Assembly: GCA_900177435.1 (NCBI GenBank)
Contig: FXAI01000004.1
Span: 396,821 to 460,820, forward strand
Length of the DNA: 64,000 nucleotides
Reading direction: 5' to 3'
Origin: Alteromonadaceae bacterium Bs31
GTDB lineage: Bacteria; Pseudomonadota; Gammaproteobacteria; Pseudomonadales; Cellvibrionaceae
Part shown: positions 9,275-20,447 of the stretch, piece by piece
Position numbering within the stretch: the stretch's first letter is position 1
How the letters are laid out: the number at the start of each line of letters is the position of its first letter
Position numbers and translations under genes: made by a program
The notes under the pieces: generated by a model
What the model saw: the letters and a program-made list of their open reading frames with translations, nothing else
What the model was told of the DNA's origin: nothing
The model's database searches: none

Positions 9275-9589
9275 ATGGCGTTTTTTCCTCTAGAAAAAAT
9301 CAGCCAGCTCCATGATGGCTACCAAAAAGCCTTCGGTTTGGAGGGCTACCAGCTTTTGCTGTTACAAGTGGATGGCCAGCCTTACATCATCGAAAATCGC
9401 TGCCCGCATATGGATGTGCCGCTTACCCATGCAAGCCAAACCCCGGAAGGAAAAATTCGTTGTCGATCCCATGGCATTGAATTTGATTTACAATCTGGCA
9501 GAGCGGCAGGCCCTTTGGCCAATCAACTGGAGTGCTTGAAAAAGTTTCCGGTGATTTATGACGGCACTATGATTGGACTTGAGCTATAG
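9275..9589 (+). CDS. Small Rieske [2Fe-2S] protein
   Basis: A 104-residue soluble Rieske ferredoxin-like protein. The cluster ligands are visible as C43-P-H45 and C63-R-S-H66, in the normal Rieske spacing, and no other domain is present. It lies 10 bases after thrH in the same direction, so the two are probably one transcript. The electron partner is not evident from this region. NirD-like or dioxygenase-ferredoxin-like roles are possible, but no oxygenase gene is near. Confidence 0.88.
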   Translation: MAFFPLEKISQLHDGYQKAFGLEGYQLLLLQVDGQPYIIENRCPHMDVPLTHASQTPEGKIRCRSHGIEFDLQSGRAAGPLANQLECLKKFPVIYDGTMIGLEL

Positions 9590-9654
9590 CACTGGCCGGG
9601 CATTAGTTTCGGTGAGGGGCGTAGTGTTTTGCAGGGCTTTGATGGATGGCTTGG

Positions 9655-10605
9655 TTAAATCACCAATACCTTCATATTTTCATCATGTTCTCCATGATGT
9701 TCCCATAGTCGATCAAACTCTTCCTCAAAATGATGGCACTCTGCTGCGGCGCTGTAGTTGGCAAAGCCTTGGTAGTCTTTCTCGCTATTGAAGAATACCA
9801 GATGGCGGCTGTCGGCCAGGCAGTAGGAGTGGTTTAAATTAATGTCATCATTTTTAAGTACGCGTATCTCCATGTGACTGTGCAGCCTTTTACACAGCTC
9901 AATAAGCGGCTTGCGTTCGCTGTTCAGGTTTTCTATGTCGCTTAGTAGTATGCGTACACGGGAGTAGCGGCTTTTTCTGGCAAAGGCTGAAATGGCATCC
10001 GCTAGCTTAAGTTTGCCCCAAATAGCTCCGTCCAGGTTTTCGCACAGAATATCAAGCTTGCGATTGCTGATTTGAGCCATTTGAAACAGATGCTGGCTGA
10101 AATGCCCTGGGTTGCTCAGGCGGATTACTTTATCTTTATATAAATTTTGCAAGGCCTCGCCGCTGTGCACAAAAACCATTTTTTTGTGAGCAATTCCAGC
10201 ATCGAGAAATTCCTCGCCTTCTGGGCAGAACCCCATTTTTTGATAGAAGGGCAGGGCTTGAATTTGTGCATTCAGCCAGAGAGGGGAATAGTCTCCATCG
10301 ATAAACTGTTGCTCTAAAGCAAATTCCATCATTTGCCTTAGCAGTGCCGCGCCGAGTTTTTTGTTCCTGTGTTGCTTCAGTATCGCCATGCGGCCAATCT
10401 GGCCGGTCTGCAACAAGCGCGCACAGCCAACAGCCTCGCCCTCAGCGGAAATCATAAACTGCACGGTGCCATCGATATTATCGAGGCCGTCCCACTCTTC
10501 ATGCTCGCTTACATTTTGTTCTTCGACAAATACCTTAAAGCGAATACCGCTGAGAGTGGCTTCTTGCTCCTGCCACTGCACTAATTGTATCTGTTCTTCA
10601 CTCAT
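9655..10605 (-). CDS. GNAT N-acetyltransferase fused to an uncharacterised C-terminal domain
   Basis: Residues 1-150 form a GNAT acetyltransferase of the ElaA/YjcF type (FKVFVEEQNV, CARLLQTGQIGRMAI, and the acetyl-CoA loop HRNKKLGAALL). Residues about 160-316 are a second alpha/beta domain (NPGHFSQHLFQMAQ, RVRILLSDIENLNSE, DSRHLVFF) that recalls phospholipase-D-like NTPase folds but lacks an HKD motif. The ATG overlaps the stop of the upstream roxA gene by 8 bases, so the two are translationally coupled. A TTG one codon upstream is less likely. Acetyl acceptor unknown. Confidence 0.8.
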   Translation of the reverse strand: MSEEQIQLVQWQEQEATLSGIRFKVFVEEQNVSEHEEWDGLDNIDGTVQFMISAEGEAVGCARLLQTGQIGRMAILKQHRNKKLGAALLRQMMEFALEQQFIDGDYSPLWLNAQIQALPFYQKMGFCPEGEEFLDAGIAHKKMVFVHSGEALQNLYKDKVIRLSNPGHFSQHLFQMAQISNRKLDILCENLDGAIWGKLKLADAISAFARKSRYSRVRILLSDIENLNSERKPLIELCKRLHSHMEIRVLKNDDINLNHSYCLADSRHLVFFNSEKDYQGFANYSAAAECHHFEEEFDRLWEHHGEHDENMKVLVI

Positions 10606-11737
10606 CAATTTTATCCAGCAGCCCTTCTTCAGCCAGGTGCTTGATAATATATTCGTCTCGCGCCTGGAGTTGTTGAATGGAAATGGTTTTATATTCGCTC
10701 AATTTTATCGCCAACTCTTTTGAGCAGTGCCATTTCGCTCCATTAATAAATAATAAACAGTGATCGCTGGTTTCGTAAAATGCACAGCGAGCAAAATTAC
10801 TGAGCTGGCAGCTCAGGCCCTGGTGGTAGTCCTCGGTGGTGTAGTCTCCTTCGCTGGCGACGTCGCCACCGGGGTTCATTCTGGTCATGAAGCCGCCAAA
10901 CCAGCTGGCGAGGTGGCCTTCTTTTTCCGAATAGCGCTTAAGAATTTCCGCCACCTGTGCCAGGGCTTCGGGGCTGATTTGCCCGCTATGTTGTTGCAGC
11001 GGTAAGGCGGGGTCGGAATAACGCATGTCTTCAGTGGCTAGCGATGCGCTCTCTTCTGAAAAATCGAGAATAACATCCGCATAACTGGGCGCACGAAAAC
11101 CAATAGAGTAGGTGATGCATTCTCCCTGCGCTTGCCCCCAATGTGCGAGTTTGGGTGGTACGTACAGCAGGTCGCCGGGTTTCATGATGAAGTCATCTTT
11201 CGTTTCGAAATTTCGCAGCACCTTCATATCGATATTTTCAAGCAAGGGGCTTTCCACACTGCACTGTTGACCCAGTCGCCATCGACGGTTTCCCTCCGCT
11301 TGCAGCAGGAAGACATCGTAGTAATCGAAATGTGGCCCAACGCCTCCACCATCGCTGGCGTAGCTGATCATAATGTCGTCGAGGCGCCAACTGGGGATAA
11401 AGCGGAAAGTATCCAACAGTTGATTGATGGCAGGGTCGAGCAGGTCGGCATGTTGAATCAGTAAGGTCCAGTGTGCTTCGGGTAAGTCTTGAAAGGCCGC
11501 TTCTGGAATAGGACCGTGATTAACTTGCCAGTTGCCGTTATCTTCAACGATTAACCTTGAAACTACGTCGTCATCAATCGCGTAACCGGCGAGTTCATCG
11601 GGTGTGACTGCTGAGGTGAAATTGGGGAAGGCATTTCGCACCAGCAGGGGCTTTTTCTGCCAGTAATCGCGAAGAAAGGTTTCAACGGGAAGTTCGCCCA
11701 GGTGAGTTAATTTGGCAAAGGGGTGAGTGCTATTCAT
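10598..11737 (-). CDS. roxA: 50S ribosomal protein L16 arginine hydroxylase RoxA (YcfD), JmjC/cupin oxygenase
   Basis: 2-oxoglutarate and iron dependent oxygenase that hydroxylates an arginine of ribosomal protein L16. The iron ligands are visible as H136-F-D138 (GPHFDYYDVF) and H199 (LAHWGQ), within a cupin core, and the protein has the usual 379-residue length with a C-terminal winged-helix region. The ATG is preceded by AGGATG. It lies between purB and a GNAT gene on the minus strand, consistent with the neighbourhood mnmA-hflD-purB-ycfD in other Gammaproteobacteria. Confidence 0.93.
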   Translation of the reverse strand: MNSTHPFAKLTHLGELPVETFLRDYWQKKPLLVRNAFPNFTSAVTPDELAGYAIDDDVVSRLIVEDNGNWQVNHGPIPEAAFQDLPEAHWTLLIQHADLLDPAINQLLDTFRFIPSWRLDDIMISYASDGGGVGPHFDYYDVFLLQAEGNRRWRLGQQCSVESPLLENIDMKVLRNFETKDDFIMKPGDLLYVPPKLAHWGQAQGECITYSIGFRAPSYADVILDFSEESASLATEDMRYSDPALPLQQHSGQISPEALAQVAEILKRYSEKEGHLASWFGGFMTRMNPGGDVASEGDYTTEDYHQGLSCQLSNFARCAFYETSDHCLLFINGAKWHCSKELAIKLSEYKTISIQQLQARDEYIIKHLAEEGLLDKIDE

Positions 11738-11832
11738 TGCGACATCCTGTTGCGTACGATTGAAGTACTAAGTGTACACCTTGGCGGTGCTGTTTAGGGC
11801 AAGTTTAGGGGCGAGATGTGTGAGATAAACGT

Positions 11833-11856
11833 CGCTCCGGGCGCAAACCCGGAGCG
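11833..11856 (-). terminator. Hairpin downstream of purB
   Basis: CGCTCCGGG / CCCGGAGCG form a perfect 9-bp stem with a 6-base loop, starting 12 bases beyond the purB stop codon on the minus strand. The trailing sequence ACGTTTATCT is only moderately U-rich, so termination may be partial, with read-through into roxA. Confidence 0.6.
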
Positions 11857-11867
11857 GGCAGGTGGCC

Positions 11868-13597
<1,730 letters not shown>

Positions 13598-14446
13598 ATG
13601 ATAAAGTATTTGCCGGTATTAATGCTTTTATGTTCGTTCCAGATTAGTGCGTTGACAGTCAACTATAGAAAGCCCTCCAGCTATCCAAATGCAACCTTTG
13701 CTTTCGAGTTATCCACTTTGGTGCTGGCTTTAGATCTCACCGTTGAGGAATACGGCCCCTATACACTCTCAGAATTGCCCCACTTGATGAATGTGGCGCG
13801 AGCTAGCCGAGTTGCAAAAAGCAACAGCATTGAAAATTTTGTTTTTATCACGGGCTACAAGGAAAGCCTCGCGGAAGAGCTTGATTATGCAGCTTTTCCG
13901 GTGGACCTTGGAATTCTTGGTTACCGCATCTGTTTCACCCATCAACATAATTTGCAAGCACTGAAGCGTATCACTCGCCTGGACGACCTGAAAAAATTTA
14001 GTATTGGGCAGGGCTTGCACTGGTCTGATGTGGCGGTGTTGCGGCACTCGGGTTTGAACGTGGTTGAGGTGCCGATGTTTGAAAGCTTGTTTGGCATGGT
14101 GGCCAGTAAACGCATAGATCTGGCGTGCCGTGGTATCAACGAACTAGGTTCAGATTGGGAGCTGCATCGCCATATGAAGGGCTTGGCCTACGATCAAAGC
14201 ATTGCCTTATATTACCCTTTGCCACGTTTTTTCTGGGCGAACAAGCGCAACAAGGCGCTAATTGACCGTATTGAGCTTGGCCTGCAAAAAGCCTATGCCG
14301 ACGGCTCTATACAGGAAGTATGGAAAGCGCACTTTGAAGAAAATATCGAATTTGCCAATCTGGCAGAGAGAAGGCTTTTTCGTCTTCCAAACCCGAACCT
14401 GGATAAACTAGCTGATAGTTTCGAACACTACTTTTTAGAACCCTAG
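13598..14446 (+). CDS. Exported periplasmic solute-binding-like protein (SBP_bac_3 type)
   Basis: A 282-residue protein with an N-terminal signal peptide (about residues 1-18, LPVLMLLCSFQISA). The body has the pattern of type II periplasmic binding proteins: RITRLDDLKKFSIGQGLHWSDVAVL, then a hinge and ASKRIDLACRGINELG, and a C-terminal helix PNKALID-LGLQKAYADGSI-like segment. No permease or ATPase gene is nearby, so it may be an orphan binding or sensory protein. It stands alone on the plus strand between purB and hflD, genes that are neighbours in related genomes. Ligand unknown. Confidence 0.78.
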   Translation: MIKYLPVLMLLCSFQISALTVNYRKPSSYPNATFAFELSTLVLALDLTVEEYGPYTLSELPHLMNVARASRVAKSNSIENFVFITGYKESLAEELDYAAFPVDLGILGYRICFTHQHNLQALKRITRLDDLKKFSIGQGLHWSDVAVLRHSGLNVVEVPMFESLFGMVASKRIDLACRGINELGSDWELHRHMKGLAYDQSIALYYPLPRFFWANKRNKALIDRIELGLQKAYADGSIQEVWKAHFEENIEFANLAERRLFRLPNPNLDKLADSFEHYFLEP

Positions 14447-14574
14447 GCTGCGCTAGATAAGCCTCCAGGCTTGAAATGGTTGCGAGCCTGCGGACAAAAT
14501 ACTTGCCGCAAGCATACTCATGTATACCCAGGTTGCGCGCACGCCTTATATTCCCACGCTGCGTGTTTGTCGTT

Positions 14575-15195
14575 TTACGCCTGACGAAGCGCCAGCACGG
14601 CATCCAATAATTTTTTTCGATAAAACAGCATGTGCCAGCGCGTGCCCCCCACCTGACGCCACAGAGTGGCAGAACGTATTGCGGCTAACAGTAAAGCGCG
14701 GATCTGAGAGGCAACGCGATTTTGTTGTAAGTAGTTAAACTCACCGCTTACCTGAATTCGGTAAGGGAATGTACTGAGGGTATCGGTGTAAATTTCAGCG
14801 ATATTGCCGACGACGTTTTCGTGGCTGTAGCCAAAGTGCTCCACCTGATGCTGTGCTTTTTCTAAACGATTGCCAATAATATGCAGCATGTCTTTTCGTT
14901 TGCTTAGCTTGCTTTGCAAGTGAATTGCGCCCAGCACGTAGCGCAGCGTATCAGCATGTTTTGGGTCGCGATGGTTCTGCAACATGGTCTCCAGTGCCTC
15001 CAGCCCAGTATGCAGGGCTGCGATACCACCAAAGACTTCTTCCGTTGATGAGGGGTTTTGGTTAAGGAGGCTTTTAACGGCGGTCTCAAACTGTTCTGTT
15101 TTCAGGTAGCCGGTCTTTGCCAGCTCTTCTACTTGCAGAGCACACTGCACAACACCCGCAAGAGCAAGTGCGATATCACGCCAGGATTTTTGCAA
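14575..15195 (-). CDS. hflD: High-frequency lysogenization protein homologue HflD
   Basis: HflD (YcfC) is a peripheral inner-membrane protein known in E. coli for binding phage lambda CII. Its normal cellular role is unclear. The 206-residue sequence has the family beginning DIALALAGVVQCALQVEELA and the block NPSSTEEVFGG. The start is a TTG preceded by GGGGAG. No ATG lies at the right position, and the alignment with E. coli HflD supports this start. It follows mnmA by about 60 bases, the conserved order. Confidence 0.92.
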   Translation of the reverse strand: MQKSWRDIALALAGVVQCALQVEELAKTGYLKTEQFETAVKSLLNQNPSSTEEVFGGIAALHTGLEALETMLQNHRDPKHADTLRYVLGAIHLQSKLSKRKDMLHIIGNRLEKAQHQVEHFGYSHENVVGNIAEIYTDTLSTFPYRIQVSGEFNYLQQNRVASQIRALLLAAIRSATLWRQVGGTRWHMLFYRKKLLDAVLALRQA

Positions 15196-15254
15196 GCCTT
15201 AATCTCCCCTTAAACTATTTTTCCTACTGGTAAGCTAAGTAATGTTATCTCTGC

Positions 15255-16358
15255 TTAACAAACAGGCTGTTCGATCACTGCGCCGCCAAGGCACACTTCG
15301 CCCTGATATAAAACGATACTTTGCCCAGGTGTGATTGCGCGTTGTGGTTCATCAAAGGAGACTGTAATGGTGTCGCCATCCACCTTTTGCAAGGTGCACG
15401 CCTGGTCTGGCTGGCGGTAACGGGTTTTAGCCATGCAGCGAGAGCCCTCTGGCAGAGCTTGATTGTTAATCCAATGAGTTTGGCTGGCTTGCAGAGCATT
15501 CTCGTAGAGCAGGGGGTGTTCGCCCTGTACAACTATTAACGTATTGCTAGCCAATTGTTTTTGGGCCACGTACCAGGGTTCTTCCGGGGCTCCGGCAACA
15601 CCCCCAATGCCCAAGCCTTGTCGTTGGCCAATGGTGTAGTACATCAGGCCCTGATGTTTGCCAATAATTTTTCCATCAGCCGTGACCATTTGGCCAGGTT
15701 GGGCCGGCAGGTAGGTCTCAAGGAAATCTTTAAATCTCCGCTCGCCGATAAAGCAAATTCCAGTGCTGTCTTTTTTGTTGTGAGTGACGAGGTCGTGCTT
15801 TTCTGCCAGGCGCCGCACTTCCGGCTTCTCTATATCGCCAATAGGAAACAGCGTTTTGGAGAACTCATACTCACCAACCGCGTGTAGAAAGTAGCTTTGG
15901 TCTTTGTTGGGGTCGAGCCCCTTGCATAAATAGGTATGGCTCGCGTCGCTTTTTGTGCGCGCGTAATGACCGGTAGCAATGTAGTCCGCGCCAAGCTCTT
16001 CTGCAAAGTCGAGAAATACTTTAAATTTTATTTCACGGTTACAGAGAATATCGGGGTTGGGTGTTCGCCCGGCTTTGTATTCAGCAAGAAAGTGCTCGAA
16101 TACCTTATCCCAATATTGCGCGGCGAAATTGGCGGTGTGCAGATGAATGCCCAGCTTTTGGCACACGGCGGCGGCATCCAGCAAATCTGTCATCGCCGTG
16201 CAGTATTCTGTGCCGTCGTCTTCGTTCCAGTTTTTCATGAATAGGCCTTCCACCTGGTAGCCTTGTTCAAGCAGCAGAAGGGCGGATACAGAGGAGTCTA
16301 CGCCGCCGGACATACCGACGATGACTTTCGTTTCAGAAGGAATTTTTGAATCAGACAT
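15255..16358 (-). CDS. mnmA: tRNA-specific 2-thiouridylase MnmA
   Basis: ATP-dependent enzyme that thiolates U34 of tRNA Glu, Gln and Lys using sulfur relayed from IscS via the Tus proteins. With the ATG at 16358 the protein has 367 residues, as in E. coli. The PP-loop SGGVDSS is at 17-23, and the catalytic cysteines are C106 (LCNREIKF) and C202 (GICFIG). A GTG at 16376 could extend it by six residues but lacks a ribosome site. It heads the mnmA-hflD set and is divergent from the hydrolase gene. Confidence 0.97.
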   Translation of the reverse strand: MSDSKIPSETKVIVGMSGGVDSSVSALLLLEQGYQVEGLFMKNWNEDDGTEYCTAMTDLLDAAAVCQKLGIHLHTANFAAQYWDKVFEHFLAEYKAGRTPNPDILCNREIKFKVFLDFAEELGADYIATGHYARTKSDASHTYLCKGLDPNKDQSYFLHAVGEYEFSKTLFPIGDIEKPEVRRLAEKHDLVTHNKKDSTGICFIGERRFKDFLETYLPAQPGQMVTADGKIIGKHQGLMYYTIGQRQGLGIGGVAGAPEEPWYVAQKQLASNTLIVVQGEHPLLYENALQASQTHWINNQALPEGSRCMAKTRYRQPDQACTLQKVDGDTITVSFDEPQRAITPGQSIVLYQGEVCLGGAVIEQPVC

Positions 16359-16442
16359 TAAAACACGGTCGGCCACAATAAGATAAACTAGGCCATTGTA
16401 TTACAGCCGACCTTGAAGCAACCAGCTAAAGAAACTTTCCGT

Positions 16443-17465
16443 ATGGCCTTACCTTTTGTTCACAGCACCTGCAGGCTTTTGTGCCTGACGCTGTTGTTAT
16501 TGTGCGCCTTGCTCGCGCGGGCGGAAGTGCTTGATACACAGCAGCTTGCTCCCTATTGGCAACAGCAGGCTGTTTTTGGCACATTCAGTGGTGTTAATGA
16601 TGTAAGGATTGCTTATGTAAAAGCCCCGGTGGAAAACGCCACCGCAAGCCTGGTGCTGCTGCCGGGCAGAAGTGAACCGTTTATCAAGTATCTTGAGCTG
16701 GTGAAGCTCTTTAACCGCGAGGGATACTCCGTATTTGCTATGGATCATCGAGGGCAGGGGCTTTCTGGTCGGATGCTCGAAGAGCCCCTTAAAGGTCACG
16801 CAGACGATTTCGCAAATTTTTCGGCGGATCTACACACTTTTATGAATACGGTGGTTTTACCTCAGCAAGAAGGAAAACTGTTCATTCTGGCGCATTCCAT
16901 GGGCAGTGCTATTGCGCTGCGCAGCATGGCAGAGAGTGAGTTTGATGTGGCTGCCGCCGTATTGATTGCCCCGATGATAGAGGCAAACCTTGGCTTTGCC
17001 GGTGCCTGCTTTGTTGCTGAGCTGGTGGCCTGGGCCTGCGCCGAGTGTTGGACGCCTCGCAGCCAGTTTGACAGCGTTGAGGCTGCGTTTGCCGCAAACA
17101 GTGTTACTCAGTCGCGGCAACGATTTATGGCCTACCAGAATTTACTCCAAGAGTTGCCGCAAGTGGCGGTGGACGTGCCCACCTATGGTTGGGTGCGGGC
17201 GGCTTGCCGCACTCAAGATGCTGTTATGCAAGCTGCCTCGCAGCTCTCTGCACCCCTTCTGGTCTTGCAGGCTGAGCGTGAAGAGCTGGTGTTAAATGAG
17301 GCGCAAAACCGCTTTTGTGCGCAGAAAAATGCTATCGGTGAGCATGTTTGCAAGGGCGGCGCGCCAGTTGTATTTGAAGGCGCGCGCCATGAGATTCTAT
17401 TTGAAAAAGATGAGTACCGTGAAGAGGCTTTACGCTTGATTTTACAGCATTTCGACGCTGATTAA
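16443..17465 (+). CDS. Exported alpha/beta hydrolase, lysophospholipase/monoacylglycerol lipase-like
   Basis: A serine hydrolase of the PldB/monoacylglycerol lipase group (Hydrolase_4). From the ATG at 16443 the protein begins with a signal peptide (about residues 9-27, LLCLTLLLLCALLARA). The nucleophile elbow is A-H-S152-M-G. The segment MDHRGQGLSGR (about 100-110) is typical of PldB relatives, and EGARHEILFEKD near the C-terminus carries the likely catalytic histidine. An in-frame TTG at 16413 would place ten extra residues before the signal peptide and is less likely. Its end is 2 bases from the convergent small exported protein. Confidence 0.85.
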   Translation: MALPFVHSTCRLLCLTLLLLCALLARAEVLDTQQLAPYWQQQAVFGTFSGVNDVRIAYVKAPVENATASLVLLPGRSEPFIKYLELVKLFNREGYSVFAMDHRGQGLSGRMLEEPLKGHADDFANFSADLHTFMNTVVLPQQEGKLFILAHSMGSAIALRSMAESEFDVAAAVLIAPMIEANLGFAGACFVAELVAWACAECWTPRSQFDSVEAAFAANSVTQSRQRFMAYQNLLQELPQVAVDVPTYGWVRAACRTQDAVMQAASQLSAPLLVLQAEREELVLNEAQNRFCAQKNAIGEHVCKGGAPVVFEGARHEILFEKDEYREEALRLILQHFDAD

Positions 17466-17467
17466 GG

Positions 17468-17785
17468 CTATTCGGGGCGATATTTTCGCACAGCATGAAG
17501 CACATAGTCCGATTCAAAATACACCGTAAACTCCTTGTATTCCCAAAAATAGATTGGCGGTTCACCTTTCGGGCCATGGCGGCTGCTGGGGGCGCCGAAC
17601 TTTTTTTCCACCGTAGCTTTGCTCATCCCCTTTAATGGAATGGGCACATTCCACTGTTCATTACCAAACTGCTCAGCTGAGGGAGTTTGCGGCAGCCTCA
17701 CTGTATCTGCAGTGACTGTGCTTGCTACCAAGAGGCTGATGGCACACAGGGGGGCGATAATTGAAAAGGGTTTGGCGTGTTTCAT
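17468..17785 (-). CDS. Small exported protein, SmpA/OmlA-like fold suspected
   Basis: A 105-residue protein with a signal peptide (residues about 8-26, ending STVTA) followed by a compact domain. The segment KGMSKATVEKKFGAPSS resembles the G-M-S-x(4)-V-x(3)-G-x-P motif of SmpA/BamE-like domains, followed by strands WEYKEFTVYFE and VLHAVRKYRP. No lipobox is visible, so it is probably periplasmic. The start is well supported by GAGGAT. It follows the PilZ gene by 14 bases, hence likely co-transcribed. Function unknown. Confidence 0.72.
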   Translation of the reverse strand: MKHAKPFSIIAPLCAISLLVASTVTADTVRLPQTPSAEQFGNEQWNVPIPLKGMSKATVEKKFGAPSSRHGPKGEPPIYFWEYKEFTVYFESDYVLHAVRKYRPE

Positions 17786-17799
17786 TGCTTATCCTCGCA

Positions 17800-18396
17800 C
17801 TACTTATTTTTTGCGGATGCTTTTTTTTGTGTAACCTGGGCTTTAAGAATTTGTCGCGACAGCTCTTGGCGGTCTTTATCCTGCAGTCGATGGAACTTGG
17901 CTGCAATTTGGTATGAATCGTCCTTTGCTTCACAACGAATAACTTTTGCGAAGACTACCACGGGAACATAGTTGGGTAAAAATATGAGTCTCACTGCCAA
18001 GTAATTTCCCTTATACAGCGCTCTGTCGGCAATAAACGCGACCCCTTCCTCGCTCAGGTTGATGCGCGTTTTAGGCCGCTCACCCGCCTCGCCATCTTGT
18101 GCGAATAAGGTGTGGCGGGCAATTAAATCGATTTTACTGCTGAGTGTTTGCAGGTAGTCACCCAGCAAACGGTTTTTTTCTGTGAGCAATCTCAGGGTTT
18201 GCAGGCTGTCTTTATCGAGGCGTCGCAGCTCGTTGACAAGGCTAAGGGAGATTGAATCTTCAAACTCGATCTCAGGCGAATCGTTTTCTGCTGAGAAGGC
18301 ATCCGCCAGCTTAAAATCGAACAATACATCCTGGCTTACACGAAAAAAATCGCGACGTTCGCGGCCCAAGTCCTTTGCTGTAGATTTTTCACTCAT
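17800..18396 (-). CDS. PilZ-domain protein with a helical insertion (c-di-GMP binding candidate)
   Basis: A 198-residue cytoplasmic protein. The c-di-GMP binding motifs are both present: R-R-D-F-F-R at about 14-19 (RxxxR) and N-L-S-E-E-G at 113-118 (D/NxSxxG). They are separated by about 95 residues that include an acidic stretch and a predicted helical segment (about 50-95), instead of the usual 20-35 residues. The C-terminus is lysine-rich. Gene order (PilZ, small exported protein, next to lolCDE) resembles Pseudomonas. Output partner unknown. Confidence 0.82.
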   Translation of the reverse strand: MSEKSTAKDLGRERRDFFRVSQDVLFDFKLADAFSAENDSPEIEFEDSISLSLVNELRRLDKDSLQTLRLLTEKNRLLGDYLQTLSSKIDLIARHTLFAQDGEAGERPKTRINLSEEGVAFIADRALYKGNYLAVRLIFLPNYVPVVVFAKVIRCEAKDDSYQIAAKFHRLQDKDRQELSRQILKAQVTQKKASAKNK

Positions 18397-18489
18397 TGTT
18401 GGTCAGCATTCATGCAGTTATTTGTTACTAATAATAGTGCAACTCTATATCTCTTGTCCTGTAATAGCTTCTCCTGTTTAATCGCCCCC

Positions 18490-19764
18490 ATGTTTAAAAG
18501 TCTCTCTCAATCTGTTCCTCTCTACATTGGTTTGCGGTATATCCGTGCCAAGCGCCGCAATGGCTTTATAGCCTTTGTCAGTTGGTTTGCGCTCATTGGC
18601 ATGGCCTTGGGGGTGTTTGCCCTAATTGTAGTGCTTTCGGTGATGAACGGTTTCGACCGGGAGTTGAAGCAACGAACCCTGCTGGTAGTGCCTCACGGTA
18701 TACTCAGTAGCGCTGGTTCCCTTGAGCAGTGGCAGAGTGTATCGCAAACTATCGCTGATACAGACAGCTTGCTCGCTTCTGCGCCTTATGTTGAGGGCAA
18801 GGTTTTAATGTCGAGAGGGCGCAGTGTTAAACCCGTGGTGCTGCAGGGTATCGACCCCGCACTGGAGAAAAAAATATCGGCAGTTGACCAGCACATGCTG
18901 GTAGGTTCGATGGATCACTTGGATGATAGGCCTTACGGCATGGTTCTGGGGAGTCTACTGGCTCGCTATATGGGGCTGTCCATGGGTGATCGTGTAACCA
19001 TTACCTTGCCGGAGGTTTCGGTAACACCGGCGGGCATATTTCCGCGTACCAAACGTTTTACCGTTGTGGGTGTGTTTGAGGTTGGTGCTCAGGTTGACCA
19101 GCACCTGGCTTTGATTCATTTGCCCGATGCGCAAAAATTATTTCGTCTAGGCGCGGCTGTTGATGGCCTGCACTTGAAATTTGACGATATCTATAAAGCC
19201 CCTCAAGGCGTGGCCAGTATCGCTCGAAAATTGCAGCAGGGTAATCAAATAGAGGACGACTATCAGCTTAAAGACTGGAGCCAAACCCAGGGGAATTTAT
19301 TTCAAGCGGTTAAAATGGAAAAAACAATAACTGGTGTTTTACTTAGCGTGATTATTGCGGTAGCAGCCTTTAATGTAATCTCCAGCCTGATAATGATGGT
19401 GTCTGAAAAGCGAAGTGATATTGCCGTATTGCGAACACTGGGCTTAACGCGCTGGGGCATAGTAAAAATATTTGTAGTGCAGGGCCTTAGTTTGTCATTT
19501 ATTGGCATTGCAGTGGGTGCAATAAGTGGTGTGCTTTTCGCTATATGGTTGCCACAGATAAGTGCCTTTATTGAGCAAATCAGTGGCACACAGATTTTTG
19601 ACCCCACCGTCTATTTTGTTACGTATTTGCCTTCCGAATGGAAATGGCAGGACACCTTGCACGTCTGCATATTCGCGGTGCTAACGTCCTTTTGTGCCAC
19701 ACTTTACCCCGCTTATCGAGCCTCTAAAATTGAGCCTGCTGAGGCTCTACGTTACGACATCTAA
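18490..19764 (+). CDS. lolC: Lipoprotein-releasing ABC transporter permease LolC
   Basis: Inner-membrane subunit of LolCDE, which extracts lipoproteins and hands them to LolA. The ATG at 18490 gives [26 protein letters not shown], the normal LolC/E beginning, and a 424-residue protein. An upstream in-frame ATG at 18412 would add 26 unlikely residues. One N-terminal membrane segment ([25 protein letters not shown]), a large periplasmic domain and three C-terminal segments are visible. lolD starts five bases after its stop. Confidence 0.95.
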   Translation: MFKSLSQSVPLYIGLRYIRAKRRNGFIAFVSWFALIGMALGVFALIVVLSVMNGFDRELKQRTLLVVPHGILSSAGSLEQWQSVSQTIADTDSLLASAPYVEGKVLMSRGRSVKPVVLQGIDPALEKKISAVDQHMLVGSMDHLDDRPYGMVLGSLLARYMGLSMGDRVTITLPEVSVTPAGIFPRTKRFTVVGVFEVGAQVDQHLALIHLPDAQKLFRLGAAVDGLHLKFDDIYKAPQGVASIARKLQQGNQIEDDYQLKDWSQTQGNLFQAVKMEKTITGVLLSVIIAVAAFNVISSLIMMVSEKRSDIAVLRTLGLTRWGIVKIFVVQGLSLSFIGIAVGAISGVLFAIWLPQISAFIEQISGTQIFDPTVYFVTYLPSEWKWQDTLHVCIFAVLTSFCATLYPAYRASKIEPAEALRYDI

Positions 19765-19769
19765 ACCTT

Positions 19770-20444
19770 ATGACCGTATTGCAGTGTAAAAATATAGTAA
19801 AAAATTATAGTCAGGGACCGCAGCTGGTTGAAGTGCTGCGCAACGTTAATCTGGAGCTCCAGCCCAGTGAGCATATCGCCATTGTGGGTGCCTCAGGTAG
19901 CGGTAAGAGTACCTTGCTAAATGTGCTGGGTGGGCTGGATAAGCCCGATAGCGGTGATGTGGAAATTCTTGGTGAACACTTTTCTCGCCTAAGTGATAAC
20001 AAGCGCGGCAAAATTCGAAATGCCTCGCTCGGCTTTGTTTACCAGTTTCATCACTTACTGCCTGAATTTACAGCGCTGGAAAATACCGCCATGCCCTTGC
20101 TTATTGCCGGCATAAAAAAATCTGTGGCTTTAGACAAAGCCAGAAGCGCTCTAGAGCATATTGGTTTGGCTGAGCGTGTCGCGCACAAGCCAGCTGAGCT
20201 TTCCGGCGGTGAGCGGCAGCGCGTGGCAATTGCTCGAGCTTTAGTGAACAACCCCGCCTGCGTCTTGATGGATGAGCCTACCGGTAACCTCGATTCAAAA
20301 AACGCACGCGCTATACAAGCCTTAATGAAATCCCTCAGTGAGGAAATAGCCACCAGTTTTATCGTGGTAACCCATGATGAGCACTTGGCAAAATCCATGG
20401 ATGTTACTTACCATCTTGACGACGGGATGTTGTCCAGGGCTTAG
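19770..20444 (+). CDS. lolD: Lipoprotein-releasing ABC transporter ATPase LolD
   Basis: ATP-binding subunit of LolCDE. The 224-residue protein has Walker [10 protein letters not shown], the LolD/MacB-type region [23 protein letters not shown], signature LSGGERQR, and Walker [13 protein letters not shown]. It lies between the two permease genes with gaps of 5 and 3 bases, so one transcript and one complex. Confidence 0.97.
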   Translation: MTVLQCKNIVKNYSQGPQLVEVLRNVNLELQPSEHIAIVGASGSGKSTLLNVLGGLDKPDSGDVEILGEHFSRLSDNKRGKIRNASLGFVYQFHHLLPEFTALENTAMPLLIAGIKKSVALDKARSALEHIGLAERVAHKPAELSGGERQRVAIARALVNNPACVLMDEPTGNLDSKNARAIQALMKSLSEEIATSFIVVTHDEHLAKSMDVTYHLDDGMLSRA

Positions 20445-20447
20445 CGC

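Noticed and set aside
14447-14574. Hairpins between the binding-protein gene and hflD as terminators
   Set aside because: AAGCC-TCCA-GGCTT and CTTG-CCG-CAAG are short and lack U tracts. Not enough to call.
18412-18489. N-terminal extension of LolC
   Set aside because: In-frame ATG upstream would add 26 residues unlike LolC. The family start MFKSLSQ at 18490 is preferred.
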